64,000 bases of DNA from Tateyamaria omphalii (GCF_019802125.1 NZ_JAHVHT010000002.1:372001-436000); one strand, 5' to 3'; shown: positions 26,061-35,860, counted from the first letter of the stretch. Notes: generated by a model not told the origin, from the letters alone. Program-made: numbers and translations.

Positions 26061-26435
26061 ATGAGCATCGTTGCGGAAATCCTTGTCTCGGTAGCACTTA
26101 TCGTGAGTGGTGTTTTCGGCTTTGTCGGCTCTTATGGGTTGGTGAAGCTGAAGAACACATTGCAGCGCCTGCACGCACCCACCAAAGCCACGACGCTGGG
26201 CGTTGGTGGCGTTCTGATCGCGTCGATGATCTTCTTTTTTGCGAAAACCGGGCAAATATCGGTGCATGAACTTCTGATTACGCTGTTCCTGTTCCTGACC
26301 GCCCCGATAACAGCGAACTTCATTGCCAAGACTTACCTGGCACGCAATGTGCGACGCAATGATTTGCCCGAAAGCGCAGGGGACTTCGGATGGTCGGTCT
26401 ATGAGGATCCGCCAGATGAGTCCCCGGGTCGCTGA
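26061..26435 (+). CDS. mrpG: Mrp antiporter subunit G
   Basis: A 124-residue NuoJ-like subunit with three helices. VFGFVGSYGLVKLKNTLQRL, HAPTKATTLGVGGVLIASM and TAPITANFIAKTYL are MrpG motifs. The ATG at 26061 follows GAGGG with seven bases spacing; a GTG at 26055 is possible. The charged C-terminal tail ends the six-gene operon. No clear terminator follows. Confidence 0.93.
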   Translation: MSIVAEILVSVALIVSGVFGFVGSYGLVKLKNTLQRLHAPTKATTLGVGGVLIASMIFFFAKTGQISVHELLITLFLFLTAPITANFIAKTYLARNVRRNDLPESAGDFGWSVYEDPPDESPGR

Positions 26436-26838
26436 CTCCTCGTTCCTCCGAACGTAGGCACAGTTTGGCGAACAGGCTGGCCAACCCTGCCTTTCCGAAA
26501 GTCAGTCGTGGGGGAAATCAATCATGGCTGCACCCACTCACTGGGAGTGGAAGGAGTTTGGTTTGCACAGCGTGTCCGCGATCTGTGAGTTTGGCTGAGC
26601 TTGCGGGACGTGTCGCCGATGCGTGCCGAGACTGCCGCATCGCTATTGGCCCTCGGCTTGGGGTCATTTTGTCGATGGTTCAGCGACCTCAGCGCAAAAT
26701 TGCAAAAGATGGATAGATCCCTTGCATGACAGGTGGATCGAGAGGATTGAAGAGCTGCGTGATCCTCCTTGCTCTTAAATTTCGGCCGAACTGAACGTAT
26801 CTGAAACCTCTGCACGCCAAATGACAAAGGTCAGATGA
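26436..26838 (+). other. Intergenic region between the Mrp operon and the RND pump
   Basis: Some 400 bases without a supportable gene. A 24-codon frame at 26523 (MAAPTHWEWKEFGLHSVSAI) reads like protein but stops early and has no recognised family. A promoter for the RND genes is expected near the 3' end; no operator or hairpin stands out. Confidence 0.45.
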
Positions 26839-28002
26839 ATGCACGACGAAAACGAAGCGTCGAAACGGGAGGACGTCGGTCTTCTGCATTTCGAAGACGA
26901 CGACGTAGGTGCCCGAAGATCCACTTGGGTTGCGGGAGGGCTTGTCGTTCTCGTCATCGCGTGGATGTCGAGTGGCTTTTTCTTTCCGAGCGAGAACAAT
27001 TCTGACGGAACGGCAGAAGCGGAGCGCCAGGCGATCGCCGTGGCCGTTAGAACGTCCGTGTCGGAGTCGGTGGTCCTTACCTTTCAAGCTGAGGGGCAGG
27101 CGTTGCCTGATCGGGACACTATGATCCGGGCAGAGGCGTCCGGCGATGTGGCTGAGGTTTTCGTCGATAAGGGGCAGCTCGTCGAGGCCGATACAGTTAT
27201 CGCAAGGCTTTCGACGGAGCGTGAGGGTGCCGATGTAGAGCGCGCGCAAGAGGAAGTGTCGCGTGCCCAGCGGGAATTTGACAATGCGCAAGACCTGCGC
27301 GCGCGGGGGGTCGCCACCGAGGATCGTGTTTCGGAGGCCCGGGCCAACCTCGCAGCGGCACAGGCGCAGTTGGTCACGGCCGAAACTGCCTTGGAAAGCA
27401 CGGATATCGTTGCGCCCTTCGCCGGACGCCTTGAGACCATGAGCTTGGACGAGGGTGAGTTCATTCAGGCCGGCGCGGAAGTCGCCCGTCTGGTCGATAA
27501 TCAGCCCCTGACTGTCGCCATTCAGGTGCCGCAGCAGCAATTGACCAGGATCAGGGACGGACAGACCGCTACCGTCACATTCATTACCGGCGAAGAACGG
27601 ACCGGTCGGGTAACGTTTGTCGGATCTGCTGCGTCTTCCGATACCCGCACCTTCCTGACCGAAATCGAAGTCCCGAACGAAGACGGTGCGATTGCGGCCG
27701 GGATTTCTGCCGAGGTTTCCATTCCTACCGGCGAGATACAGGCCCACTTCATCTCTCCCTCCATCGTATCACTCGACCCATCCGGCGAAATCGGGGTGAA
27801 AACCGTCGAGGCAGATAGGGTCGTTTTCTATCCGGTCGATGTGGTCCGCGCAGAGATCGACGGGATCTGGGTTACGGGCGTTCCCGATCCCGCTGAGATC
27901 ATCACGATCGGGCAGGGGTTCGTGCAGAATGGCGAGGTCGTGCGTGCCGAACCGGCAATTGAGACAATGGATAGCTCCCGAGCGCAGGACGTCGTGCGAT
28001 GA
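26839..28002 (+). CDS. RND efflux periplasmic adaptor subunit (HlyD/MFP family)
   Basis: A 387-residue adaptor. A single N-terminal membrane anchor (TWVAGGLVVLVIAWMSSGFF) is followed by the lipoyl/barrel-sandwich half-motif IRAEASGDVAEVFVDKGQLV, an alpha-helical hairpin at about 135-200 (RAQEEVSRAQREFDNAQ, ARANLAAAQAQLVTAETALE) and the second lipoyl half DIVAPFAGRLETMSLDEGEF. Barrel and membrane-proximal domains follow. It bridges the RND pump to an outer-membrane channel, which is not encoded here. It overlaps the pump gene by four bases. Confidence 0.93.
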   Translation: MHDENEASKREDVGLLHFEDDDVGARRSTWVAGGLVVLVIAWMSSGFFFPSENNSDGTAEAERQAIAVAVRTSVSESVVLTFQAEGQALPDRDTMIRAEASGDVAEVFVDKGQLVEADTVIARLSTEREGADVERAQEEVSRAQREFDNAQDLRARGVATEDRVSEARANLAAAQAQLVTAETALESTDIVAPFAGRLETMSLDEGEFIQAGAEVARLVDNQPLTVAIQVPQQQLTRIRDGQTATVTFITGEERTGRVTFVGSAASSDTRTFLTEIEVPNEDGAIAAGISAEVSIPTGEIQAHFISPSIVSLDPSGEIGVKTVEADRVVFYPVDVVRAEIDGIWVTGVPDPAEIITIGQGFVQNGEVVRAEPAIETMDSSRAQDVVR

Positions 28003-31000
28003 ACACCATCATCGAGGCCGCTTTTTCAAGATCGCGCGTCGTGATGATGGCACTTGTCATGCTGCTGATCGTCGGAACAATTGCCTATATCTCGATCCCC
28101 AAGGAGTCGAACCCCGAGGTACCGCTCCCGCTTGTCTATGTATCGACAGGTCTGGACGGGATCAGCCCCACTGATGCCGAGCGGCTTTTGCTGGAACCGA
28201 TGGAGGCTGAATTTGGTGCCATCGAAGACCTCGAGGAGATGTCATCGGATGCTTCAGAGGGGTTTGCATCGATCCAACTCGAATTCGCGGCGGGTGGCGA
28301 CATAGACGAGGCGCTCGACAGGGTGCGGGAAGCAGCCGACAAGGTTGAAGGCGATTTGCCGGACGACGCCTATGACATTCAAATCACCGAAATAAACACC
28401 GCTCTGTTCCCTATCATCACCATTGTTCTGTCCGGTCCTGTTCCCGAACGTACCCTCAACACCATCGCGGAGGACACAGCCGATGCGCTCGAAGCACTAC
28501 CGGGAGTTCTCGAGATCGACCTTGGTGGTCAGCGGGAAGAAGTCCTTGAGGTTTTGATCGATCCGACGGTCTTCCAGACCTACAATCTGAGCTTTGATGA
28601 GCTGATCACCCAACTTCAACGCAACAACAGCCTGATCGCCGCCGGTGCGATCGAAACAGGCGGGGCACGCATTGGCCTGAAGGTTCCGGGGCTCATTGAG
28701 GATATCGAAGACGTCATGGCACTGCCCGTAAAGGTGCGCGGCGATACGGTCGTCACCTTCGCCGATGTGGGCAGTGTGCGGCGCACGTTCGAGGACCCGA
28801 CGAGCTTTGCGCGAATTGATGGCCAACCGGCCCTGTCTCTTGAAGTCGTGAAACGCTCTGGGGCCAACATCATCGACACAATCGCAGACGTCAGAAGGGT
28901 CATCGAAGACGCTCGCCAGGATTGGCCGGAGAGCATGGAGGTAACGTATCTTCAGGATCAGTCGGAGGACGTCAAAACCATGCTGTCGGATCTGGAGGCG
29001 AACGTGATCGCTGCCGTGATCCTCGTGATGATCGTCATCGTATTCGCACTCGGACTACGGTCGGCCGTTTTGGTTGGCCTTGCCATACCGGGCGCATTTT
29101 TAACTGGCGTCGCCGCGCTTTGGGCGATGGGCTACACGATGAATATTGTTGTCCTCTTCAGCCTGATCCTTGTTGTCGGGATGCTGGTGGACGGCGCCAT
29201 CGTCACAGTCGAACTTGCCGACCGACAATTGCAGGAAGGCGCCAGTCCCCGCCAAGCCTACGCTGCGGCCGCCAAACGGATGGCGTGGCCCATCATTGCA
29301 TCGACTGCGACGACGCTGAGCGTTTTCTTTCCGCTTCTTTTCTGGACCGGGTTGGTGGGAGAATTCATGAAATTCCTGCCTATTACAGTCATATTGACCC
29401 TCTTTGCGTCGCTTTTCATGGCCCTCATCTTCATTCCCGTCACAGGCGGGATCATCGGACGGCGGCAGCCACAGACCTCGCGCGCTAAACGCGCCCTTCG
29501 GGCCGCGGAACAGGGTGATCCTCGCGAGATGGGCGGATGGACAGGCGCTTATGTGCGTGCGCTGGAATGGTCGTTGCTGCGGCCGGCGGCCACCCTGCTT
29601 TTCGCACTCGCGCTGCTACTTGGAGCTTTCGCCGCTTACGGTCAGTTCGGTCGTGGCCTCGCCTTCTTTCCTTCGGTTGAGCCGGAATTCATGTCGGTTC
29701 AGGTGCGCACGCGCGACAACTTTTCGATTTGGGAGCGCGACGCGCTTGTTCGTCTCGTCGAAGACCGCCTCCTGGACTACGACGAAGTCGACAGTGTCTA
29801 TGCCCGATCCACGATAGCTGCCGGACAAGGAGACGAGGAGACGATCGGGGTAATCCAGCTCGACCTCATCGAGTGGGACAAGCGCCGCACAGCGGCCGAG
29901 ATCGGCGAGGTGATCCGCGCCGACGTCGCCGATATCCCGGGCATCGACGTACAGGTGGAGACGGCCGACAGCGGACCCACCGCTGGTAAACCGATCAACG
30001 TGCAGATCCGCGCCAACGCCGTCGATACCAAGTCAGACGGCGTCAACGCGGTTTTGCAGGTCATGGATCGCGTAGGCGGCTTCACCGATATCACCGACAC
30101 GCGGTCGATCCCTGGCGTTGAAGTCTCGATTCTGGTGGATCGTGCGGAAGCGGCGCGGTTCGGTGCAGATGTCAGTTTGCTGGGCCAAGCCATACAAATG
30201 CTGACGCAAGGCGTGACGGTAGCGGATTATCGCCCCGGCGACGCCGAAGGCGCACTTGATATCCGCGTGCGCTTTCCTCGCGATGCGCGCACTCTTGCGG
30301 AACTGGGAAATCTTAGGGTGCCCACTGCCTCCGGGCTTGTCCCTATATCGAACTTTGTGACATTTGCGCCCACCCCCCGCGTTGGCACGATCCGACGTCT
30401 CGATGAACAGCGCGTTGTAACAATCGAAGCCAATGTCGCGCCTGGCCTGCTCGTCAACGACCAGATTACGGCGCTTCAAATCGCGCTCGACTCAGCCGAC
30501 CTTCCGGACGGAGTCACCTACAGTTTTGCTGGAGAGGCCGAGGATCAGGCCGAGGCAATGACTTTTCTCATCAGTGCGTTCTTCGCCGCCATCTTCCTGA
30601 TGCTCGTCATCCTCGTGCTGCAATTCAACAGTTTCTACCAGGCGTTCATCGTGATGAGCGCGATCGTCTTTTCCATCGCTGGCGTCCTCCTTGGGCTCAT
30701 CGTGACGGGGCGCCCATTCGGTGTGGTCATGGGAGGTATTGGTGTAATTGCTTTGGCGGGGATCGTCGTCAACAACAACATCGTGTTGATCGACACCTAT
30801 AACGACTTCCTCCGGCGTGGTCTCGCCCCGCGCGAGGCTGCACTGCGTACAGGAGCACAACGCTTGCGACCGGTAGTCCTGACCTCGATCACAACTGCGC
30901 TTGGCCTGATGCCGATGGTTATCGGCCTAAACCTGAACTTCTTTGAGCGAGAGGTGGTCTACGGCGCTCCATCAACCCAATGGTGGACCGAGCTTTCTGC

Positions 31001-31136
31001 CGCTATCGCAGGTGGTCTTGTGGTTGCGACCATCCTGACACTGATCGTCACGCCCGCTATGCTGATGCTCCGTACAGGAAAGGTTGGAAAGCGTATCGCG
31101 AATGGGCGCAAGAATGCCCTGAACTCTTCTGCCTAA
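27999..31136 (+). CDS. RND efflux transporter permease (AcrB/HAE-like)
   Basis: A 1045-residue inner-membrane pump with the twelve-helix, two-loop RND layout: helix 1 at the N-terminus (VMMALVMLLIVGTIAYISIP), a large periplasmic loop to about residue 335, helices 2-6, and the repeat in the second half. In the transmembrane-4 region it has LVDGAIVTVELADRQ, so only one acidic residue stands where AcrB has a DD pair. Motif GAxLxxxVxxLW-like GAFLTGVAALWAMGY is present. Substrate unknown. Downstream gene is convergent. Confidence 0.93.
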   Translation: MNTIIEAAFSRSRVVMMALVMLLIVGTIAYISIPKESNPEVPLPLVYVSTGLDGISPTDAERLLLEPMEAEFGAIEDLEEMSSDASEGFASIQLEFAAGGDIDEALDRVREAADKVEGDLPDDAYDIQITEINTALFPIITIVLSGPVPERTLNTIAEDTADALEALPGVLEIDLGGQREEVLEVLIDPTVFQTYNLSFDELITQLQRNNSLIAAGAIETGGARIGLKVPGLIEDIEDVMALPVKVRGDTVVTFADVGSVRRTFEDPTSFARIDGQPALSLEVVKRSGANIIDTIADVRRVIEDARQDWPESMEVTYLQDQSEDVKTMLSDLEANVIAAVILVMIVIVFALGLRSAVLVGLAIPGAFLTGVAALWAMGYTMNIVVLFSLILVVGMLVDGAIVTVELADRQLQEGASPRQAYAAAAKRMAWPIIASTATTLSVFFPLLFWTGLVGEFMKFLPITVILTLFASLFMALIFIPVTGGIIGRRQPQTSRAKRALRAAEQGDPREMGGWTGAYVRALEWSLLRPAATLLFALALLLGAFAAYGQFGRGLAFFPSVEPEFMSVQVRTRDNFSIWERDALVRLVEDRLLDYDEVDSVYARSTIAAGQGDEETIGVIQLDLIEWDKRRTAAEIGEVIRADVADIPGIDVQVETADSGPTAGKPINVQIRANAVDTKSDGVNAVLQVMDRVGGFTDITDTRSIPGVEVSILVDRAEAARFGADVSLLGQAIQMLTQGVTVADYRPGDAEGALDIRVRFPRDARTLAELGNLRVPTASGLVPISNFVTFAPTPRVGTIRRLDEQRVVTIEANVAPGLLVNDQITALQIALDSADLPDGVTYSFAGEAEDQAEAMTFLISAFFAAIFLMLVILVLQFNSFYQAFIVMSAIVFSIAGVLLGLIVTGRPFGVVMGGIGVIALAGIVVNNNIVLIDTYNDFLRRGLAPREAALRTGAQRLRPVVLTSITTALGLMPMVIGLNLNFFEREVVYGAPSTQWWTELSAAIAGGLVVATILTLIVTPAMLMLRTGKVGKRIANGRKNALNSSA

Positions 31137-31233
31137 GCTGATGAGTTGCCATCACTTAGGTAAACACGTGTGCTGCTGGTTCTTTGTTGGGGTCAAGAAC
31201 CACGCTGGTCAGGTGACATCGGTGAGTTTGAGT

Positions 31234-32499
31234 CTAGACAGATGGTCTTTGGGCCCCCGCCTCTCCCGCCACTGCTTCACTTAACCGCTGCAGTTCCGAG
31301 CGATGAAACTCTACTTCGCTCTCATTGTCTGAAGGTCTGTGAGAAAGGATTTGGGCGAGTTCAAAAAAGCCTTTTCCGGGTAGATTTTCGCGTCCACGGC
31401 TCACCGCGCGGGCCGCGATGAAGGGGCGCTTTGCGGCGGCGTCTTCTCGCATCGTTTTTTCAAGTGCGCGGGTGACCTTGGAAATTGATCCGGGCATCCA
31501 GAGACCAAGTGCCCGCGCCAGTGCGCCATAGGTGATCACTGCATCATCGGCTTCCAGGGTCTCAAGGTGGGTCCGAACGCGACTTGAAAGATCCTGCTCC
31601 TTGTTGGCGGCAGCCTCAACCACCCGTGGTGGGGGGATTTCGCGCGCGACCCCGTTGGCATTGACTTCTGCAGCCCATGCCCGGTGCACGCTGCGCAGGA
31701 CAATACGGGTCTTGCCCGCATCTGGTCCCTCACCGGTTTCCGTCACGCCGACAACGTCACCGCTGCGCAACCCGTCGCGAAGCGTCTCGGCTGTCAGACC
31801 GAGGCGAGGTGCCAGATACTCGGGGTCAACTGTTACCTGGCCGTCATCGAGGCGGATAACACCGTCCGGAACGATGCGATTAAGAAGTGGCGAGGCGCCT
31901 TTATCGCGTTCATAGAACGGCTTTTCTCCGGCCGCGTGATCGGTGACGTCAACGATCTCTTCGATCTGCGGCAGCGCGGCGCGCAGCATCCGTTCCACCC
32001 CCTGTTGCAGTGTCGCAGCGGATGCCGCGCAGCCCTGACAGCCACCTGACATGCGCAAGTAAACCGTGCCTCCCTCGACACGATCGGCCGCGATATGACC
32101 GCCATGTGCAGCGACCGACGGGTTAACCTGCCGATCCAGAATGTCCTCGACCTTTTTGAGCAAGCGCGCATCGGGATCGGTGCTTTCGTCCGTTACCGCT
32201 TTTCCAAGCGGTGCATCGGTTTCATCCAGCACTTTTCTGATGGCCGCGGCGATAGCAGGCTTCAGGGCCGCCCAGTCGGCGCTTGCATCCTTCTTTACCC
32301 AGATCGTGGTATCGACGACTTCGACCGTTTGTATGCCAGGTACTGCGAAGAGCGCGTGCGCCAGAGGGGCATCGCTTTGCGGGTCAAAGAGAACAGAGCG
32401 ACCAGGCTGGATCGGTGTATCAAGGACAAAGCCCATGACAGTGTCATCCCGGGCCGAAGATCGCGCCCTGATGCGTCGGCGGACAACTGTGTCAGACAT
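31234..32499 (-). CDS. Nfu-type iron-sulfur scaffold protein with long C-terminal extension
   Basis: A 421-residue protein. Residues about 22-95 are an Nfu N-terminal domain (FVLDTPIQPGRSVLFD, VPGIQTVEVVDTTIWVKK) and 110-185 a NifU-like domain with the cluster-binding GGCQGCAAS (Cys154, Cys157). Beyond lies a segment at 213-280 (VIRLDDGQVTVDPEYLAPRL, then DVVGVTETGEGPDAGKTRIV) resembling DUF6522, and a last domain at 305-390 with VITYGALARALG reminiscent of a winged-helix or MGMT-like fold. Typical Nfu is under 200 residues. The start at 32499 overlaps the mrp stop by eight bases. Confidence 0.85.
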   Translation of the reverse strand: MSDTVVRRRIRARSSARDDTVMGFVLDTPIQPGRSVLFDPQSDAPLAHALFAVPGIQTVEVVDTTIWVKKDASADWAALKPAIAAAIRKVLDETDAPLGKAVTDESTDPDARLLKKVEDILDRQVNPSVAAHGGHIAADRVEGGTVYLRMSGGCQGCAASAATLQQGVERMLRAALPQIEEIVDVTDHAAGEKPFYERDKGASPLLNRIVPDGVIRLDDGQVTVDPEYLAPRLGLTAETLRDGLRSGDVVGVTETGEGPDAGKTRIVLRSVHRAWAAEVNANGVAREIPPPRVVEAAANKEQDLSSRVRTHLETLEADDAVITYGALARALGLWMPGSISKVTRALEKTMREDAAAKRPFIAARAVSRGRENLPGKGFFELAQILSHRPSDNESEVEFHRSELQRLSEAVAGEAGAQRPSV

Positions 32500-33658
32500 C
32501 TTCGAACTCCACCTCGGCCATCCCACGCAGCGCCTTGAACGTGTATATGCCGGTGTCGTGACCATCGCTGAAGGCCATACCAAGAGCGTAGTTCCCGACG
32601 CTCCAGATACGTGTGATCTTCATGTCCATTGCCACGCTATCGGGCGCGAGAAGACGCGCACCAGTTATTTCGTCCCGGCATTGCGCGCACTGGCAGGCGA
32701 GGCGGAGGTCACGATCGCTCTGCCTTTGTTGGCTGCCATCGGCCCATGTGAGGATCAGCAAACCGTCATCATGATCAAGCGCGACAAGCTTGTCTGCTGC
32801 GCCATTCGCCACGTCCTTTGCCGCAGCCGGTTTGCCGGACCCGTTTGCCAGTGACCAGGCAAAGGGCGTCGCAATGCCAGCGGCATCTTCGCCCTTCTGG
32901 GTCAACGACATCGCAATGGCTCGATATGCTGATGCTGCCTCGCTTTCAGGCGCGGCGCTGACCAACGGACGCCCGTCATCCGCGCAATCAACCACATGGG
33001 GATCGAGGGGCACTTTGCCCAGAAACTCCACTTCCAGTTCCTGTGCGATGGCTTCTCCTCCGCCCTGGTGGAAGATATGGGTGACTGTTCCACAGGAGGG
33101 GCAGGTGAACCCGCTCATGTTCTCGATCACGCCAAGGATCGGCACGTTGACTTGCTCCATCATCCTTATGCCGCGCCTCGCGATCTTGAGGCTCACGTCT
33201 TGCGGGGTGCTGACCACGACAGCGCCAGACAGCGGGAAGGCTTGCGCCAGCGTCAATTGAATGTCCCCGGTCCCCGGCGGCAGATCGAGAAGCAGCACAT
33301 CCAGTTCGCCCCAATCGACCTGCCGTACAAACATTTGCAGATATTTCGTGACCATCGGTCCCCGAAGGATCGCGGGGGCGTCATCGTCGGTCAGCATACC
33401 CATCGAGATCACTTTCACGCCATGTGCTTCGGCGGGAATGACCCTCTGGTCGGGCGTCATGGCGGGTTTCGTGGCCGGGATACCAAGCATCCCCGGAATG
33501 GATGGGCCATAAATGTCGGCATCGACCACTCCCACTGAAAGCCCCGCTTCGGCCATCGCCACAGCAACATTTGCCGTGACCGTGGACTTGCCCACGCCCC
33601 CCTTACCGCTGCTGATGGCGATCATTCGTGTGTCCGTGAGTGGGTCAACTTGCGCCAT
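32492..33658 (-). CDS. apbC: Mrp/NBP35-type iron-sulfur carrier ATPase fused to DUF971
   Basis: A 388-residue protein. The deviant Walker A GKGGVGKST is at residues 18-26, DADIYGPSIPGMLG and LLLDLPPGTGDIQLT follow, and the CPSC pair (Cys186, Cys189) can hold a bridging [4Fe-4S] cluster. The C-terminal ~100 residues (ILTWADGSQQRQSDRDLRLACQCAQC-like, with WSVGNYALGMAFSDGHDTGI) are a DUF971/GBBH-like N-terminal domain, which in other bacteria is a separate gene or fused as here. It would deliver iron-sulfur clusters. Middle gene of a three-gene operon; ten bases after the MarR stop. Confidence 0.92.
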   Translation of the reverse strand: MAQVDPLTDTRMIAISSGKGGVGKSTVTANVAVAMAEAGLSVGVVDADIYGPSIPGMLGIPATKPAMTPDQRVIPAEAHGVKVISMGMLTDDDAPAILRGPMVTKYLQMFVRQVDWGELDVLLLDLPPGTGDIQLTLAQAFPLSGAVVVSTPQDVSLKIARRGIRMMEQVNVPILGVIENMSGFTCPSCGTVTHIFHQGGGEAIAQELEVEFLGKVPLDPHVVDCADDGRPLVSAAPESEAASAYRAIAMSLTQKGEDAAGIATPFAWSLANGSGKPAAAKDVANGAADKLVALDHDDGLLILTWADGSQQRQSDRDLRLACQCAQCRDEITGARLLAPDSVAMDMKITRIWSVGNYALGMAFSDGHDTGIYTFKALRGMAEVEFEDV

Positions 33659-33668
33659 TGGGCTCTCC

Positions 33669-34244
33669 TTACTTTTTCACAGCAGCGGACGGCACGTAGC
33701 TTGCGCACAGTTTTGCGATGTCATCGGCCGCGAGTTCCGCCGACATGCAGGCGCAGTAGGCTGCATCGCCAGATGTGCCGAAATGGGTGCAACCACGGCA
33801 GGTTCCGAAAGACGGGACATCGCGCTGCAATGCCAGCGCCGAAGCAATCTCTGAAAGTGTCGCGAGGAAGCGGTCACGTTTTGACGCGCCAAGACCATCA
33901 ATCACCTTGATCAGATCACGCAGCGGATCCTGCGCCAGCATCGCGCGGCCTTCATCCGTCAGATCAAAGCAAAAGCTGCGCCGATCGTGTTCGGAGCGTG
34001 TGCCGACAATGAGCCCGCGGCGTTCGACCGATTTGATGATCTGCGATGCCGTGCCTCGGGTTGTCGCCTGAAAGCTGGCAAATGCCGAAGGAGTCCGCGT
34101 TGTTCCATTGGCACGCGCAAAGAAACGCAGGCAGGTCCATTGCGCTGCCGTCAATTCGGTGTTCGCGTCCTCGCTGCGCGCCGCACGGCCAATGTGGACG
34201 AGAAGCTCGGCGATCCGATCCGGTGTCTGACTTTGATTTGCCAT
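33669..34244 (-). CDS. MarR family regulator with five-cysteine C-terminal tail
   Basis: A 191-residue protein. Residues about 30-135 are a MarR winged helix (AFASFQATTRGTASQIIKSV recognition region, then TRSEHDRRSFCFDLTDEG wing). Residues 149-180 add a tail with Cys149, Cys152, Cys164, Cys166 and Cys180 in the pattern CX2C-X11-CXC-X13-C, which could bind zinc or an iron-sulfur cluster. It is first in the operon with the Mrp-DUF971 ATPase and Nfu extension protein, suggesting cluster- or iron-responsive control of that operon. The binding of metal is inference. Confidence 0.85.
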   Translation of the reverse strand: MANQSQTPDRIAELLVHIGRAARSEDANTELTAAQWTCLRFFARANGTTRTPSAFASFQATTRGTASQIIKSVERRGLIVGTRSEHDRRSFCFDLTDEGRAMLAQDPLRDLIKVIDGLGASKRDRFLATLSEIASALALQRDVPSFGTCRGCTHFGTSGDAAYCACMSAELAADDIAKLCASYVPSAAVKK

Positions 34245-34586
34245 GTTGAATATGGTAGCGAAGCGAAATTACATTGGCAACCAGATTGATGTCGGATCGA
34301 TACAAGTTGGCCGCTCCCTTTCCCTACCGCAGAGCAATTGGCAAACGCTCGTAAGCAACGTGGTGAAGGGCATTGAAGGCCCGGACAGACGACATCTCTT
34401 CTGCACGTAAACCGACGACCTAAATCGGAAAAACCGCGGATATCCGCACATTCATCCGCCATTCACCTGATCGTCATGACGTGCCCACTGGCACCCGTTA
34501 TGCCTTGAAGTCCGGCAGCGGGATTCCCGATGCCTTAGATGTGTCCAAGTGCTCGCTTCAAAAGCCGAAAAAGTCAGGAGGCCGTC

Positions 34587-35795
34587 ATGTCCAGGAAAAC
34601 CTTCGAAATGCGATCCCCACGTACAACAGGGGGCAGCATTGTCATGTTCAAACCGGACGTCGATCTTGCCACACAGCAAAGCATCTTGGGCGACGTGTCC
34701 GGGTCGACTGTGCAGTCATTTGTTCCGCGCGCCGGACATTTGCCGCCGGAAGCCGATGATCTGGGCGGCATTGTCCTGGAACATATGAACATCGGTTTCC
34801 TGTCCTCACGGATCGGCATCACGGACGCGCAAAGCATGCGGGCCAGTTTGATGGGTGACGATCGCATTCGTTCGGTGCGGCCCGAATTGTACCTCTTTGC
34901 GCTGAAGACGCTGCAAGATGACGATGAAAAAACGTGGGGTGTTGATGCTGTGGGGGCCTGGGTCAGCGAGTATACCGGCGCCGGGATCAAGGTCGCGGTT
35001 CTAGATACCGGCATCGACTTGCGGCACCCCGATTTTGCCAACCGCACAATCGTGTCAGAGAGCTTTGTTCCCGGCGAGGACGTGCAGGATGGTCAGGGGC
35101 ACGGCACGCACTGTGCCGGAACCGCGGTTGGTGGGGTCATGTCGGACCGAAATTTCCGATACGGCGTTGCCCCGGATGCCGATCTGTATGTGGGCAAGGT
35201 GCTGGGTAACAATGGTAGCGGCCGGGAACGTGACGTGCTGACCGGCATGGCCTGGGCCATCGAACAGGGGTGCGAAGTCATCTCCATGTCGCTGGGCAGC
35301 GACGTGGGCGAAGGCGAAAGCTACTCCCCAGAATATGAGGAATTGGGCCGCATCGCGCTTGAGAACGGATCACTGATCGTCGCGGCCGCCGGCAACAGCA
35401 GCACGCGGCGCACCGGGTTCATTGCCCCCGTGGGCAGCCCGGCCAACGCCCCGTCCATCATGGCCGTCGCCGCGATCGATGAAACACTTGCGGTGGCGGA
35501 CTTTTCCAGCGGCGGCATCAACCCCGATGGTGGTGAGGTGAACGTGGCTGCACCGGGCGTAGATGTGTTCTCTTCCGTACCTCAACCGCAGCTCTATGCA
35601 AGTCTCTCGGGCACCAGCATGGCCTGTCCCCATGTTGCTGGTATCGCCGCGCATTGGGCGCAGTCGGACCCGAACCTGCGGGGTCAGGCCCTTTGGGACA
35701 AGATCGTTGAAACGGTAAACCCATTGTCGGACGAGGCGCGGGATGTCGGCGCTGGACTGGTCCAATCCCCACCGCCTGTAGCTGGAACGGTCTAG
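34587..35795 (+). CDS. Subtilisin-like (S8) serine protease without signal peptide
   Basis: A 402-residue peptidase. Catalytic triad Asp140 (VAVLDTGIDL), His172 (GHGTHCAG) and Ser344 (GTSMACPHVAG), with oxyanion Asn270 (AAAGNSS). Residues about 15-105 (GGSIVMFKPDVD to RSVRPELYLFALK) look like an I9-type propeptide that would be removed on activation. No signal sequence or Tat motif is visible at the N-terminus. The start at 34587 follows AGGAGG; the frame opens earlier at 34539 without a site. A small inhibitor-like gene follows 65 bases downstream. Confidence 0.92.
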   Translation: MSRKTFEMRSPRTTGGSIVMFKPDVDLATQQSILGDVSGSTVQSFVPRAGHLPPEADDLGGIVLEHMNIGFLSSRIGITDAQSMRASLMGDDRIRSVRPELYLFALKTLQDDDEKTWGVDAVGAWVSEYTGAGIKVAVLDTGIDLRHPDFANRTIVSESFVPGEDVQDGQGHGTHCAGTAVGGVMSDRNFRYGVAPDADLYVGKVLGNNGSGRERDVLTGMAWAIEQGCEVISMSLGSDVGEGESYSPEYEELGRIALENGSLIVAAAGNSSTRRTGFIAPVGSPANAPSIMAVAAIDETLAVADFSSGGINPDGGEVNVAAPGVDVFSSVPQPQLYASLSGTSMACPHVAGIAAHWAQSDPNLRGQALWDKIVETVNPLSDEARDVGAGLVQSPPPVAGTV

Positions 35796-35860
35796 GAACC
35801 ACGCCTATATCCGATGTATCGCAGTAAGATGTCACGCAGGCCAAGAGGCAGAGGCACCAT

